From positions 682,001 to 746,000 of the forward strand of contig CBDCTC010000006.1 of NCBI GenBank assembly GCA_965222125.1: DNA of 64,000 nucleotides, in the 5' to 3' direction. Of this stretch, positions 49,006 through 57,788 are shown piece after piece. The translations under genes were made by a program, and so were the position numbers. Each line of letters begins with the position of its first letter. Position 1 is the first letter of the stretch. The notes beneath the pieces are model-generated. The model searched no databases. It was given only the letters and a program-made list of their open reading frames with translations, and had not been told where the DNA came from. The DNA is from CAZENU01 sp965222125 (GTDB lineage Bacteria; Chloroflexota; Dehalococcoidia; Lucifugimonadales; CAZENU01).

Positions 49006-50250
49006 ATGAAGCTGAACGAACAGGGCGTCCCGGCGGAGGAGCTGCGCAACGCCATGCGGCAGATGGCGAGCGAGGATAAGCAGTGGAAGGAGCGCCTCGC
49101 CGCCGGAGTCTCATACCCGGCCGGCGACGACGTCCTGGAGGTCGCCCAGCAGGCGTACATTGACTTCTTCTCGGTCAACGCTCTGTACCCTTCGATCTTC
49201 CCGAGTACGGGCCGCTTCGAGCGCGAGGTGATCGAGATGACAGCCGGCCTGCTGCACGGGGAGAGCGCGGTCGGCGCGATCTCGTCCGGCGGCACGGAGA
49301 GCAACCTGCTCGGCGTCAAGTCGGCCCGCGACCGCGCCAGGGCGCTCCGGCCCGAAGTCACCGCGCCCGAGATCGTCGCACCCGCGTCCGCCCATCCGTC
49401 CTTCCAGAAGGCGGCCGACTACTTCGGGCTCGAGCTCGTATCGACGCCGCTGACCCCGAACGGCCTTGTCGACGTTCCGGCCTACCACGCCGCCGTCACC
49501 GACAACACTGTGCTGATGGTCGGATCGGCCCCCAGCACCGTTCTCGGCATGGTGGACCCCATCCCCGAGATGGCGGCCCCGGCGGAGCAGCGCGACATCA
49601 GTTTCCACGTCGACGCCTGTGTCGGTGGCTACTTCCTGCCGTTCACCGAGAAGCTGGGGTACGAGGTCATACCCTGGGACTTCCGCGTGCCCGGCGTGAC
49701 TACGATCTCGGCCGACCTGCACAAGTTCGGCTATACGGCCAAGGGCGCCTCGGCGATCCTGTCCCGCGATCCCGACATCTTCCAGTACCAGGTCTTCGAC
49801 TTCGGACCGCCGGAGCGGCCTCAGGGCTACTACGTCACGCCCACCATCGCCGGCAGCCGTCCCGGAGGGGCCATCGCCGCCGCGTGGGCCGTGCTCAGAT
49901 ATCTGGGCGAGGAAGGGTACCTCAGGCTGGTCGAAGGGACGATGCGCTACATGAGGCGCTTCCAGGACCGCATCAACGCCATTGAGGGCCTCACCGTGCT
50001 CGGCAAGCCGGACATGTCCCTCTTCGCGTACACGTCCACGACGATGGACATCTACGCCATCGCCACAGGCATGGAGGACAGGGGCTGGATGGTCTCCAAG
50101 GACAACGTCCCCGTCAAGGCGATCCACTTCATGCAGTCGCCGGGACACGAGCCGTACGTCGACGCCTACCTGCGCGACCTGGAGGACGTTGTGGAGCTCG
50201 TAGCATCGGGCAAGATAACCGCCCGCGGACCCGAGGCGAGCTACACGTAG
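49006..50250 (+). CDS. PLP-dependent lyase/decarboxylase (sphingosine-1-phosphate lyase-like)
   Basis: The 414-residue enzyme of the group II decarboxylase fold has the PLP-phosphate loop SSGGTESNLLGV, the HVDACVGGYFLPF segment and the lysine in TTISADLHKFGYTAKGAS. The pattern STGRFEREVIEMTAGLLHGE is typical of the Dpl1/SPL-like branch. Family enzymes cleave sphingoid phosphates or decarboxylate amino acids; the substrate here is not known. The ATG at 49006 has AAGGAG ten bases upstream; a GTG three codons earlier is the alternative. Confidence 0.85.
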   Translation: MKLNEQGVPAEELRNAMRQMASEDKQWKERLAAGVSYPAGDDVLEVAQQAYIDFFSVNALYPSIFPSTGRFEREVIEMTAGLLHGESAVGAISSGGTESNLLGVKSARDRARALRPEVTAPEIVAPASAHPSFQKAADYFGLELVSTPLTPNGLVDVPAYHAAVTDNTVLMVGSAPSTVLGMVDPIPEMAAPAEQRDISFHVDACVGGYFLPFTEKLGYEVIPWDFRVPGVTTISADLHKFGYTAKGASAILSRDPDIFQYQVFDFGPPERPQGYYVTPTIAGSRPGGAIAAAWAVLRYLGEEGYLRLVEGTMRYMRRFQDRINAIEGLTVLGKPDMSLFAYTSTTMDIYAIATGMEDRGWMVSKDNVPVKAIHFMQSPGHEPYVDAYLRDLEDVVELVASGKITARGPEASYT

Positions 50251-50394
50251 GTGCCCGTCGGGCCGAAGATCTGTCGCGTGGCGGCCTGGCGCGTTGTGGT
50301 GACGGCCTCCAAGGGACGTAAACTATAGTTATGCGCGTGGGACGCGTCTCCGGTCGGTCCGGCAACGACCGACCGCAGTAGCAAGGAGTTACAC

Positions 50395-51489
50395 GTGAAG
50401 GCAGCCGTACTGTACGAGGGCAACCGGCACCTGGAGATCAGAGAGCTGACGCAGGACCCGCCGAAGGCGGGCGAAGTCCGAGTCGAGACGAGCGCCGCGG
50501 GGATATGCGCGAGCGACCACCACGTCATCGCCGGCACGGCCTCGGCGTCCGCGCTGCCGGCAGTGCTGGGACACGAGGGGGCCGGCACGGTCGTGGAGGT
50601 CGGCCCGGGCGTGACGACGGTGAAGCCCGGCGACCGGTGCATCATGTCCTTCGTGTCCAGCTGCGGGCACTGCCGGCCCTGCCGCTCGGGGAATCCCAAC
50701 ATCTGCGACACCAACATGACAACGGGCTGGAGGCAGTTCGACGGCACGGTCAGGTTGCACGACGGCGACGACGACGTCTACCAGATGACCAAGCTCGGCG
50801 TGTTCGGCGAGTCGATGATCACGCCGCAGCAGGCGTGCTATCCGATTCCGGACGGCGTGCCCGCCGAGGTGGCGGCGCTGATCGGCTGCTCGGTCACGAC
50901 CGGGGTGGGCGCGGTGATCAACAACCCGGCCGCGAAGACCGGCATGACGGTCGCGGTGTTCGGGTGCGGCGGCGTCGGGCTCAACGTGATCCAGGGCGCG
51001 CGGCTGCTGAACGCCAGCAGGATCATCGCGGTCGACATCTACGACCACAAGCTGGAGTTCACCTACAGGTTCGGCGCCACCGACGTTATCAACGCGCGCG
51101 AGACGGACCCCGTGGAGGCGATCATGGAGCTGACCGGGGGCGGGGTCGACATGGCGTTCGACGCCTTCGGCAGCTCGCAGACGACGGCAGACGTGCTCAG
51201 GTCCGTCCGCAAGGCAGGCACGGGCGTGGTAATTGGGCTGGCTCCCGATGGCGAGACCGCGCCCGTCGAAATCGTCCAGATGATCCGTTACCAGAAGACG
51301 CTCATGGGCAGCTACTACGGGTCGATCAGCCCCCACGAGAGCTTCGGAACGCTGGTCGACCTGTACCTGAAGGGCCGCATAGAGATTGACGGCCTGATAG
51401 TGCGCCGCTACCCGCTGGAGCAGATCAACGAGGGCTTCGAGGCGCTGGAGCGAGGCGAAGACGGCCGCGGTGTGATCGTCTACGGCTAG
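50395..51489 (+). CDS. Zinc-dependent alcohol dehydrogenase (MDR family)
   Basis: The 364-residue medium-chain dehydrogenase has the catalytic zinc region GICASDHHVIAG and LGHEGAGTVVEVG. The structural zinc cysteines are in SSCGHCRPCRSGNPNIC. The Rossmann motif is VAVFGCGGVGLNVI. It resembles class III and NDMA-dependent alcohol dehydrogenases, which oxidise alcohols or formaldehyde adducts with bound or free NAD. The GTG start follows AAGGAG at six bases. It may form a unit with the upstream PLP enzyme, but no shared pathway is evident. Confidence 0.88.
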   Translation: MKAAVLYEGNRHLEIRELTQDPPKAGEVRVETSAAGICASDHHVIAGTASASALPAVLGHEGAGTVVEVGPGVTTVKPGDRCIMSFVSSCGHCRPCRSGNPNICDTNMTTGWRQFDGTVRLHDGDDDVYQMTKLGVFGESMITPQQACYPIPDGVPAEVAALIGCSVTTGVGAVINNPAAKTGMTVAVFGCGGVGLNVIQGARLLNASRIIAVDIYDHKLEFTYRFGATDVINARETDPVEAIMELTGGGVDMAFDAFGSSQTTADVLRSVRKAGTGVVIGLAPDGETAPVEIVQMIRYQKTLMGSYYGSISPHESFGTLVDLYLKGRIEIDGLIVRRYPLEQINEGFEALERGEDGRGVIVYG

Positions 51490-51639
51490 CCCGGCTCCCC
51501 TTCCAACCGTCTGGGGGCTCAACCCCGCCCGTAGAGACTCGTCCCCTGCGGCACCGCCGTCGTGCCGCGCCGACGCAGCCTGACAAGCCTTGTTTCCGGC
51601 ATCGCCACGCCGGACACCACAGCGAGGTAAAGGATTGTT

Positions 51640-53328
51640 CGTCGACTTTGACCTGCACTCGCCCACGGGCAGGTTGGCGCTGCGCCGCGAGGGAGGGGTT
51701 ATCGGACGTCGTCGTGGTGGACCTCGCCTCCGGGGAACGGCTCGCGAAGGTGCCGCGGCAATTCATTCCCCAAACGCCGCGCCTCTCCCCGGACGGCGCG
51801 CGGCTCTGCACGTTTGGCACCGGCAGGGTACACGTTTCACTCCATCGAGTCGGGAGAAACGGAGGCCGTCGTGGACCGGCCCGGCCATCACGCCACGTTC
51901 GCATCGTGGTCGCCTGACGGCCAATCCCTGGCCTACTCCGCCTACCCGCCTTCCCATGGACCCCTCCAAAGCGCCGCGGCTATTCCGGATTGACCTGGCC
52001 GATGGCGCTTTCGCTCGACTCGACTCTAGTTCTGACAGAGGCGCCGACGGCTTCCCGCAGTGGAGCCCATCCGGGGAGAAGCTCCTGTTTCGCCGGACCT
52101 TCTTCGACATCGACAACCCCTATCGCGCTGCCGTACTCACCGACCGCGAGCTCCGCTCAGAGCGGCAGGTGCCTCTTCCCGAAGGGGGCTCGCATCTCGC
52201 CAGCCGCTTCTGCTGGGCCCCCGACGACCGGAGTCTGCTGCTCTCGGAGACGGCCCAGGCCTCCAGTCCGAAGATCTTCGACGTCGATGACCTGAGCGTG
52301 GTCTGGTCGGTCGACGCGGACGGGCCGGTTCACGGGTGTTTCGATCCCCGTGGGCGAGTACTCGGGGTGTACGGGGACGCCCTGAAGCTGTTCGATCCGC
52401 CGTCCATCGAGCCCGTTGCCAGTCTCTCCCTGGAGTCGCCGCTATCGCGGCCGCTGGTCATAAACACCGGGCCGGCGGTGGGGTTCGATCAAGATGGAGC
52501 CAACATATACTTCCTCGGCAAGGACGGTGTGCTCTACCGATGGGAGATCGCCGGCGGCTGCGAGCCGGTCATGCGGGATCGGCCGCGACAGGCCGCGCCG
52601 CCGCACGAGCGGAAGGACTACCGGTTCACGGCGCGCGATGGGCTGGAGATACCGGTACAACGCTATCTCCCCCGTAGTCCCAACGGCCGCGCGGTAGTCC
52701 ACGTCGACGGCGGGCCAAGCGGCCCGATCGGCGAACACGACCCTGTCGTGTTTCGGCTGCTGGAGGAGGGCTACGAAGTCGTCCGGCCCGCGTACCGCGG
52801 CAAGAGCGGCTACGGCGTCGAGCACGAGCTCGCGAACCGCGGCGAGTGCGGCCGCGCCGACGTCCTCGACGTGGTCGACTGCGGCCTGGACTGGCGGCGG
52901 CGGTTCGACGCGGCGGACCGCCCGCTGGCCCTTTCCGGCTTCAGCTATGGGGGCTTTCTGACGTTCCTGGCGCTGCCCCACACCGAGGTCCGGTGGTGCT
53001 GCGGCGTCACGCTGTGGGGCGCTACGGAGCTGATCGCCCGTGGCATGCCAGAGGGCTGCCGGCCGATCCCCGGGAGCGAGAAGAAGCGCTGCGTGAGCGC
53101 TCGCCGGTGCGGCGGGCGGGCGAGATCAGGTCGTCGTTGCTCATCCTCCACGGCGACCGCGACACGACCGCGACGACGACCGACGTGCGGTCGATCCACA
53201 GGTCCGTGTGGGATTCGGGGGTCCCGTGCGAGCTGGTCGTTTTCGAGGAGGACACGCACGGGCTCAAGCTCAGCAGACCTGAGATGTTCCGTCGTATGTT
53301 AGAGTTTCTGGACAGGTACTCTCGTTAG
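51640..53328 (+). pseudogene. S9 prolyl-oligopeptidase-like peptidase, multiply frameshifted
   Basis: Pieces of one protein lie in three frames. DFDLHSPTGRLALRREG is followed after a shift near 51693 by DVVVVDLASGERLAKVP. YTFHSIESGETEAVVDRPG follows after about 51830. From about 51955 comes LFRIDLADGAFARLD and the propeller. The hydrolase domain has the nucleophile GFSYGGF. A last shift near 53090 leads to SLLILHGDRDTTATT and FEEDTHG with the catalytic Asp and His. At least four frameshifts are not plausible as sequencing error alone, so the gene appears dead. Confidence 0.75.
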
Positions 53329-53346
53329 GGAGACGGGGAGAGCGAC

Positions 53347-53781
53347 ATGCCAGGGTTCAAGTTCTCGGAGCGGATAGACCGGCCGCCCGGGGAGGTGTTC
53401 GCCTTCTTTGTCGACTACGACCGCGCCTCCGAGTGGGTGCCGGAGATCACCCGTGTCGAGATGCTGACCGACGGGCCCATACGCGTGGGCGCCCGATACC
53501 GGGAGATGCGTTGGACGAGCAAGGGCGAGGCCCGCATCGATATGGAGGTCACCGCGTTCGACCCGCCGGTCCGGTACTCTGCGGCCTTCGACGAGGGCGG
53601 CTACCAGGTGACCTTCAACTACATGTTCACGCCAGACGGCGACGGCACGCGGGTCGAGATGTCCTGTATCGTTCGCGCCGCGGGCGCCCGGACGCTCCTG
53701 GCGCCGATTATCACCTGGCTGCTCCGTCGGCAGGACAAGCTCAAACTGCGCAACCTCAAGCGCGCGGTCGAGGACGCCTGA
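53347..53781 (+). CDS. SRPBCC (polyketide cyclase/START-like) protein
   Basis: The 144-residue protein matches the SRPBCC fold: FKFSERIDRPPGEVFAFFVDYDRASEWVPEI at the start, GARYREMRW, then alternating beta-strands and a long C-terminal helix. These proteins form a hydrophobic cavity for lipids or other small ligands. The specific ligand cannot be told. GGGAGAG precedes the ATG. It lies 18 bases after the dead peptidase. Confidence 0.85.
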   Translation: MPGFKFSERIDRPPGEVFAFFVDYDRASEWVPEITRVEMLTDGPIRVGARYREMRWTSKGEARIDMEVTAFDPPVRYSAAFDEGGYQVTFNYMFTPDGDGTRVEMSCIVRAAGARTLLAPIITWLLRRQDKLKLRNLKRAVEDA

Positions 53782-53871
53782 CGGCAGGTCCGCCAGCCAT
53801 GCTCTACGTCTGACGCGGAGAGCCCGCCCCGGATCATCGGAGCGAGACTCCCGCCGTCGTCGTCCGAGCGG

Positions 53872-55698
53872 CTACAGCAGCAGGCTGAACGGGTTCTCCA
53901 GGATGCGCTTGATCTCCCTGATGAAGCGCGCTCCGTCGGCGCCGTCGACGACGCGATGGTCCGCGGACAGGGTCGCGGTCATCATGTCGGCTGCGACCAC
54001 CCCGCCGTCCCGGACAACGGCTTGCTTGGCGACCGCGGCGACGGCCAGAATCGCGGACTGGGGCGGCTGGATGATGGCGACGAAGCTCGACACCCCGAAC
54101 ATCCCCATGTTGCTGATGGCAAACGTCGCTCCGGCGTACTCCTGGGCGTGCAGCGCGCCACTGCCGGCCCGCCGGGCCAGGTCCTTGCTGGCGGTGGCCA
54201 GCTCCACGAGCGACTTGCCGGCGCAGTCCAGCAGCGCCGGCACGAGCAGCCCGTCGTCCTGCGCGATGGCGAGGCCGACGTTCACGGTGTCGTGCATTAC
54301 GATCCCGTCGTCCGAGTAGGACGCGTTGAAGCTCGGGTACTGTTGCAGCGCGTCGACGCTCGCCTTGACCACGAGGTCGTTGACGCTGACGCGGGAGTCG
54401 TCGTCGAGGCGGGTGTTGAGCTGGCGCCGCATCTCCATCGCCTGCGACATGTCGATCTCGACCGAGACGTAGAAGTGCGGGACCTCCTGCTTGCTGCGGG
54501 TGGTTACCCGGGCGATCTGCCGCCGCGTGCGCGATAGCGGTATGACGTTGCTCGGGGCATCCTCCTCCGGTGCGGCCTCGGCCTCGGCGGCCTCCATCTC
54601 AGGCTCGGCCGGCTCTGCGTCGACGGGCTCGGCTTCCATGACGGGCTCAGCCGGCTCTTCGTCAGCGGCGTCGGCTTCCATAACCGGCTCAGCCGGCTCT
54701 TCGTCGCCGGCCTCGGTCTCCATGACAGGCTCAGCCGGCTCTTCGTCGTCGGCCTCGGTCTCCATGACAGGCTCGTCGGGCTCTTCGTCGCCGGCCTCGG
54801 CTTCCATGACGGGCTCAGCCGGCTCTTCGTCAGCGGCGTCGGCTTCCATGGCGGGCTCAGCCGGCTCTTCCTCGTCGGCCTCGGCTTCCATGGCGGGCTC
54901 AGCCGGCTCTTCGTCGTCGGCCTCGACTTCCATGGCGGGCTCAGCCGGCTCTTCGTCGCGGGCCTCGTCTTCCATGGCGGGCTCAGCCGGCTCTTCGTCG
55001 CCGGCCTCGGCTTCCATGGCGGGCTCGTCGGGCTCTTTGTCGCCGGCCTCGTCTTCCATGGCGGGCTCAGCCGGCTCTTCGTCGCCGGCCTCGGCTTCCA
55101 TGGCGGGCTCGTCGGGCTCTTTGTCGCCGGCCTCGTCTTCCATAACAGGCTCGTCGGGCTCCTCCTCGTCGTCTTCGTCATCGGGCTCTGGCGGCTTGTA
55201 CCAGAGCACGTCGTCACGCGTTATGCGATTGCCGGGCCCGGTGCCGGTTATGAGGGACAGGTCGATGCCGCGCTCCGCGGCGAGACGCCGCGCGACCGGC
55301 GACGCCCGCATCTCGTGCTCCGACTCGGGCGGCGCCTCCGCTGCGAGCTGCTCAGGCTCGACGATGGGCGGGGGCAGCGGAATGCCGGTGGGCTCTTCGG
55401 CGCTGGCCTCGGAGTCGTCCGAGGACGAATCGTCGGCGACCAGGCCTTCGATGTCCTCTCCCGCCTCGCCGATGATCGCTATTGGCTGGCCGACGGGCAC
55501 GGTAGTGCCCTCGGCGGCCAGTATCTTCCTCAACAGCCCCGCGGCGGTCGCCTCGACCTCCACGACGGCCTTATCCGTCTCAATCTCGGCGATCGGCTCG
55601 CCGAGAGACACCTCGTCATCTTCCGACTTGAGCCATCGCACAAGGGTACCCTCGTGCATGTCGTAACCCATCTGTGGCATGTTAAGTGGCGTGGCCAA
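53872..55698 (-). CDS. 2-oxoacid dehydrogenase E2 (dihydrolipoamide acyltransferase) with repetitive linker
   Basis: The 608-residue E2 has an N-terminal lipoyl domain with K43 in EIETDKAVVEV, and a peripheral-subunit-binding domain (RASPVARRLAAERGIDL, residues 131-147). A 196-residue acidic linker is made of fourteen 14-residue repeats (179-374). The catalytic domain ends with HRVVDGADG (H581, D585). It transfers the acyl group from E1 to CoA and forms the complex core. The linker is far longer and more regular than the usual Ala/Pro hinge. It is the last gene of the lpdA-E1-E2 operon. Confidence 0.9.
   Translation of the reverse strand: MATPLNMPQMGYDMHEGTLVRWLKSEDDEVSLGEPIAEIETDKAVVEVEATAAGLLRKILAAEGTTVPVGQPIAIIGEAGEDIEGLVADDSSSDDSEASAEEPTGIPLPPPIVEPEQLAAEAPPESEHEMRASPVARRLAAERGIDLSLITGTGPGNRITRDDVLWYKPPEPDDEDDEEEPDEPVMEDEAGDKEPDEPAMEAEAGDEEPAEPAMEDEAGDKEPDEPAMEAEAGDEEPAEPAMEDEARDEEPAEPAMEVEADDEEPAEPAMEAEADEEEPAEPAMEADAADEEPAEPVMEAEAGDEEPDEPVMETEADDEEPAEPVMETEAGDEEPAEPVMEADAADEEPAEPVMEAEPVDAEPAEPEMEAAEAEAAPEEDAPSNVIPLSRTRRQIARVTTRSKQEVPHFYVSVEIDMSQAMEMRRQLNTRLDDDSRVSVNDLVVKASVDALQQYPSFNASYSDDGIVMHDTVNVGLAIAQDDGLLVPALLDCAGKSLVELATASKDLARRAGSGALHAQEYAGATFAISNMGMFGVSSFVAIIQPPQSAILAVAAVAKQAVVRDGGVVAADMMTATLSADHRVVDGADGARFIREIKRILENPFSLLL
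54577..55164 (-). repeat. Fourteen 42-bp tandem repeats in the E2 gene
   Basis: Each unit encodes a variant of E-E-P-A-E-P-A-M-E-A-E-A-D-D. Units alternate A/D at the fourth position and A/V before Met, which suggests recent unequal crossing-over. The last two units are diverged. Confidence 0.9.
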
Positions 55699-55797
55699 GT
55701 CGCACCTCCTTGAGACAGGGTTTAGCCGCGGACGATGCCGGGTTCCCGGACCGTAGGCCGGTGCCTCGGGACCGCTGCGGCAGCGTCGATTCTCAAC

Positions 55798-56775
55798 CTA
55801 GATACCGTAGAGCCCTTCGACCGCCGCCACGACCCGCTCCGGGTCGGGAAATGCGGCCCGCTCGAGTTTACCGTTGTACGGCGCCGGCACGTCGATGCCG
55901 CCTACGCGTCCGACTGGACCGTCGAGGTGGTCGAAAGCCCGCTCCTGGATGGCGCTTACGAGCTCGCCGGCGAAGCCGCCGGTCCGCCACGTCTCCTCGA
56001 CCACCACGGCCCGGCTCGTCTTCTTGACCGACTCGACGACCGTGTCGACGTCGAGCGGGCGCAGGGTCCGCAGGTCCACGACTTCCGCCTCGACGTTCCG
56101 CGTTGCGAGTGTCCGGGCGGCGTCCTGCGCGACATGGACCATCCGCCCGTAGGCGACCAGGGTGACGTCGGTGCCCTCGCGCTTGACGGCAGCCTCTCCG
56201 AGCGGCACTTCGTACTGCTCGTCAGGGACTTCGCCCCGCGTATTGTACAGCAGGGCATGTTCGGCAAATATGACGGGGTCCTCGTCGGCGATGGACGTTC
56301 GGAGCAGCCCCAGCGCGTCGTACGGGTCCGACGGCACCGCGACCTTCAACCCGGGCACCGAGGCGAACCAGCCCTCGAGGCTCTGCGAGTGGGTCGCCGC
56401 GAGCTGCGCCCCGCCTCCGGTCACCGTCCTGATGACGAGCGGCACGGTGATCTGTCCATTGGACATGTACCGCAGCTTGGCCGCGTTGTTGACGACCTGG
56501 TCCATGGCCAGCAGGATGAAGTTTATGGTCATCACCTCGACGATGGGCCGAAGTCCGGCCATCGCTGCGCCGACGCCTGCGCCGACCACAGCCGATTCCG
56601 ATATCGGGGTGTCCTTGACGCGCTCCTCGCCGTACTCCTGTCCCATGCCCCGGGTCACGGCGTACGGCCCCTGGTAGTGGTTGATGTCCTCACCCATCAG
56701 GAAGACGCGCTCGTCGGAGTCCAGCGCCTCCCGCAGGCCCCTGGCGACCGCCTGTCTGAACGTGATCTCAGGCAT
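55798..56775 (-). CDS. 2-oxoacid dehydrogenase E1 beta subunit
   Basis: The 325-residue protein has the transketolase-type core: EDINHYQGPYAVTRGMGQEYG, DTPISESAVVGAGVGAAM, and the C-terminal RAVVVEETWRTGGFAGELVS. It pairs with the alpha subunit to decarboxylate a 2-oxoacid (pyruvate, branched-chain acid or acetoin) with thiamine diphosphate. The ATG at 56775 overlaps the alpha stop by eight bases. The substrate is not settled from sequence; the closest feel is the AcoB/PDH-beta group. Confidence 0.92.
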   Translation of the reverse strand: MPEITFRQAVARGLREALDSDERVFLMGEDINHYQGPYAVTRGMGQEYGEERVKDTPISESAVVGAGVGAAMAGLRPIVEVMTINFILLAMDQVVNNAAKLRYMSNGQITVPLVIRTVTGGGAQLAATHSQSLEGWFASVPGLKVAVPSDPYDALGLLRTSIADEDPVIFAEHALLYNTRGEVPDEQYEVPLGEAAVKREGTDVTLVAYGRMVHVAQDAARTLATRNVEAEVVDLRTLRPLDVDTVVESVKKTSRAVVVEETWRTGGFAGELVSAIQERAFDHLDGPVGRVGGIDVPAPYNGKLERAAFPDPERVVAAVEGLYGI

Positions 56776-57781
56776 CGCCGCGCCCGCCTTCCGGCCACTG
56801 CGCCGGCCAGCCGTAGACGTTCTCGTAGAGCGCCTCGGGCGGCGGATCGTCGCTCTCCTCCCCGAATCGGACCGCCTCCGCGATCGAGGCCGCCGCCTCC
56901 GCGCCGATCTTGTCGAGCGCCTGCTCATCGAACAGGCCGTTCTCCAGGACGGTCCGCTTGAACAGCTCTATGGGGTCACGCTCCCGCCACGTGTCGACCT
57001 CGGAAGAGCTCCTGTATGTGGTTGGGTCCGCCAAGGAGTGTCCGACGAACCTGTATGTCATGGCTTCCAGAAATACCGGACCGTCTCCGGAGCGGACTCT
57101 ATCGATGGCCTCGGTCGCAGCCTCTCGCACGGCCAGCACGTCCATCCCGTCGACCTGCGCGGCGGGGATGCCGTACGCGTCCGCGGCGTTGAAGACGTTC
57201 CTGCCCGCCGCGTGGGTGCGCTCGATATGGGTGCCCATCCCGTAGAGATTGTTCTCCAGGAAGAACAGGACCGGCAGCCGCCACAGCGCGGCAAGGTTCA
57301 GGGACTCGTGAAACTCGCCCTGGTTGACCGCGCCGTCGCCGAAGAAGCATACGACGACCCGCTGCTCCTGTCTGTACTTGATGGCCAGCGCGAGTCCGAC
57401 CGCCATGGGCAGGTGCCCGCCGACGATGGCGTGGCCCCCCATGAAACCCTTGGAGACGTCGAACAGGTGCATCGATCCACCCTTGCCGCCGCTGGTGCCG
57501 GTGACCTTCCCCATGAGCTCGGCCATGATGACCGTGGGGTCGAGCCCCCTGGCCAGAGCGTGGCCGTGGTCGCGGTAGTGGGTGATGATGTAGTCGTCGT
57601 CCCGAAGGACCGGAATGGCGCCGACGGCTATCGCCTCCTCCCCGTTGTACTGGTGGAGGAATCCCCGGATCTTGCCTTCCTGGTATGACCGCCCGCTCTG
57701 CTCTTCAAACAGGCGGATCAGTACCATCCGCCGGTACAGGTCGGCAACGAGGGTCTTGTCCAGGTCGACTGCAAGCGCCAT
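56768..57781 (-). CDS. 2-oxoacid dehydrogenase E1 alpha subunit
   Basis: The 337-residue alpha subunit has the thiamine diphosphate motif FFGDGAVNQGEFHES and later FFLENNLYGMGTH. It also has MVLIRLFEEQSGRSYQEGKIRGF and the SHSLADPTTYR loop typical of AcoA/PDH-alpha proteins. It starts seven bases after the lpdA stop and overlaps the beta gene. Together these genes form one operon. Confidence 0.92.
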   Translation of the reverse strand: MALAVDLDKTLVADLYRRMVLIRLFEEQSGRSYQEGKIRGFLHQYNGEEAIAVGAIPVLRDDDYIITHYRDHGHALARGLDPTVIMAELMGKVTGTSGGKGGSMHLFDVSKGFMGGHAIVGGHLPMAVGLALAIKYRQEQRVVVCFFGDGAVNQGEFHESLNLAALWRLPVLFFLENNLYGMGTHIERTHAAGRNVFNAADAYGIPAAQVDGMDVLAVREAATEAIDRVRSGDGPVFLEAMTYRFVGHSLADPTTYRSSSEVDTWRERDPIELFKRTVLENGLFDEQALDKIGAEAAASIAEAVRFGEESDDPPPEALYENVYGWPAQWPEGGRGDA

Positions 57782-57788
57782 TTGTAAC

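Noticed and set aside
54577..55164. Regular repeats resembling a CRISPR array
   Set aside because: The 42-bp units are contiguous and coding, with no unique spacers; no cas genes are near. The Cas4-like nuclease at 17424 is a recombination-type enzyme without CRISPR context.
54491..55666. A 391-codon Ser/Gly/Ala repeat frame on the plus strand
   Set aside because: It is the antisense image of the E2 repeat linker and shows no start signal.
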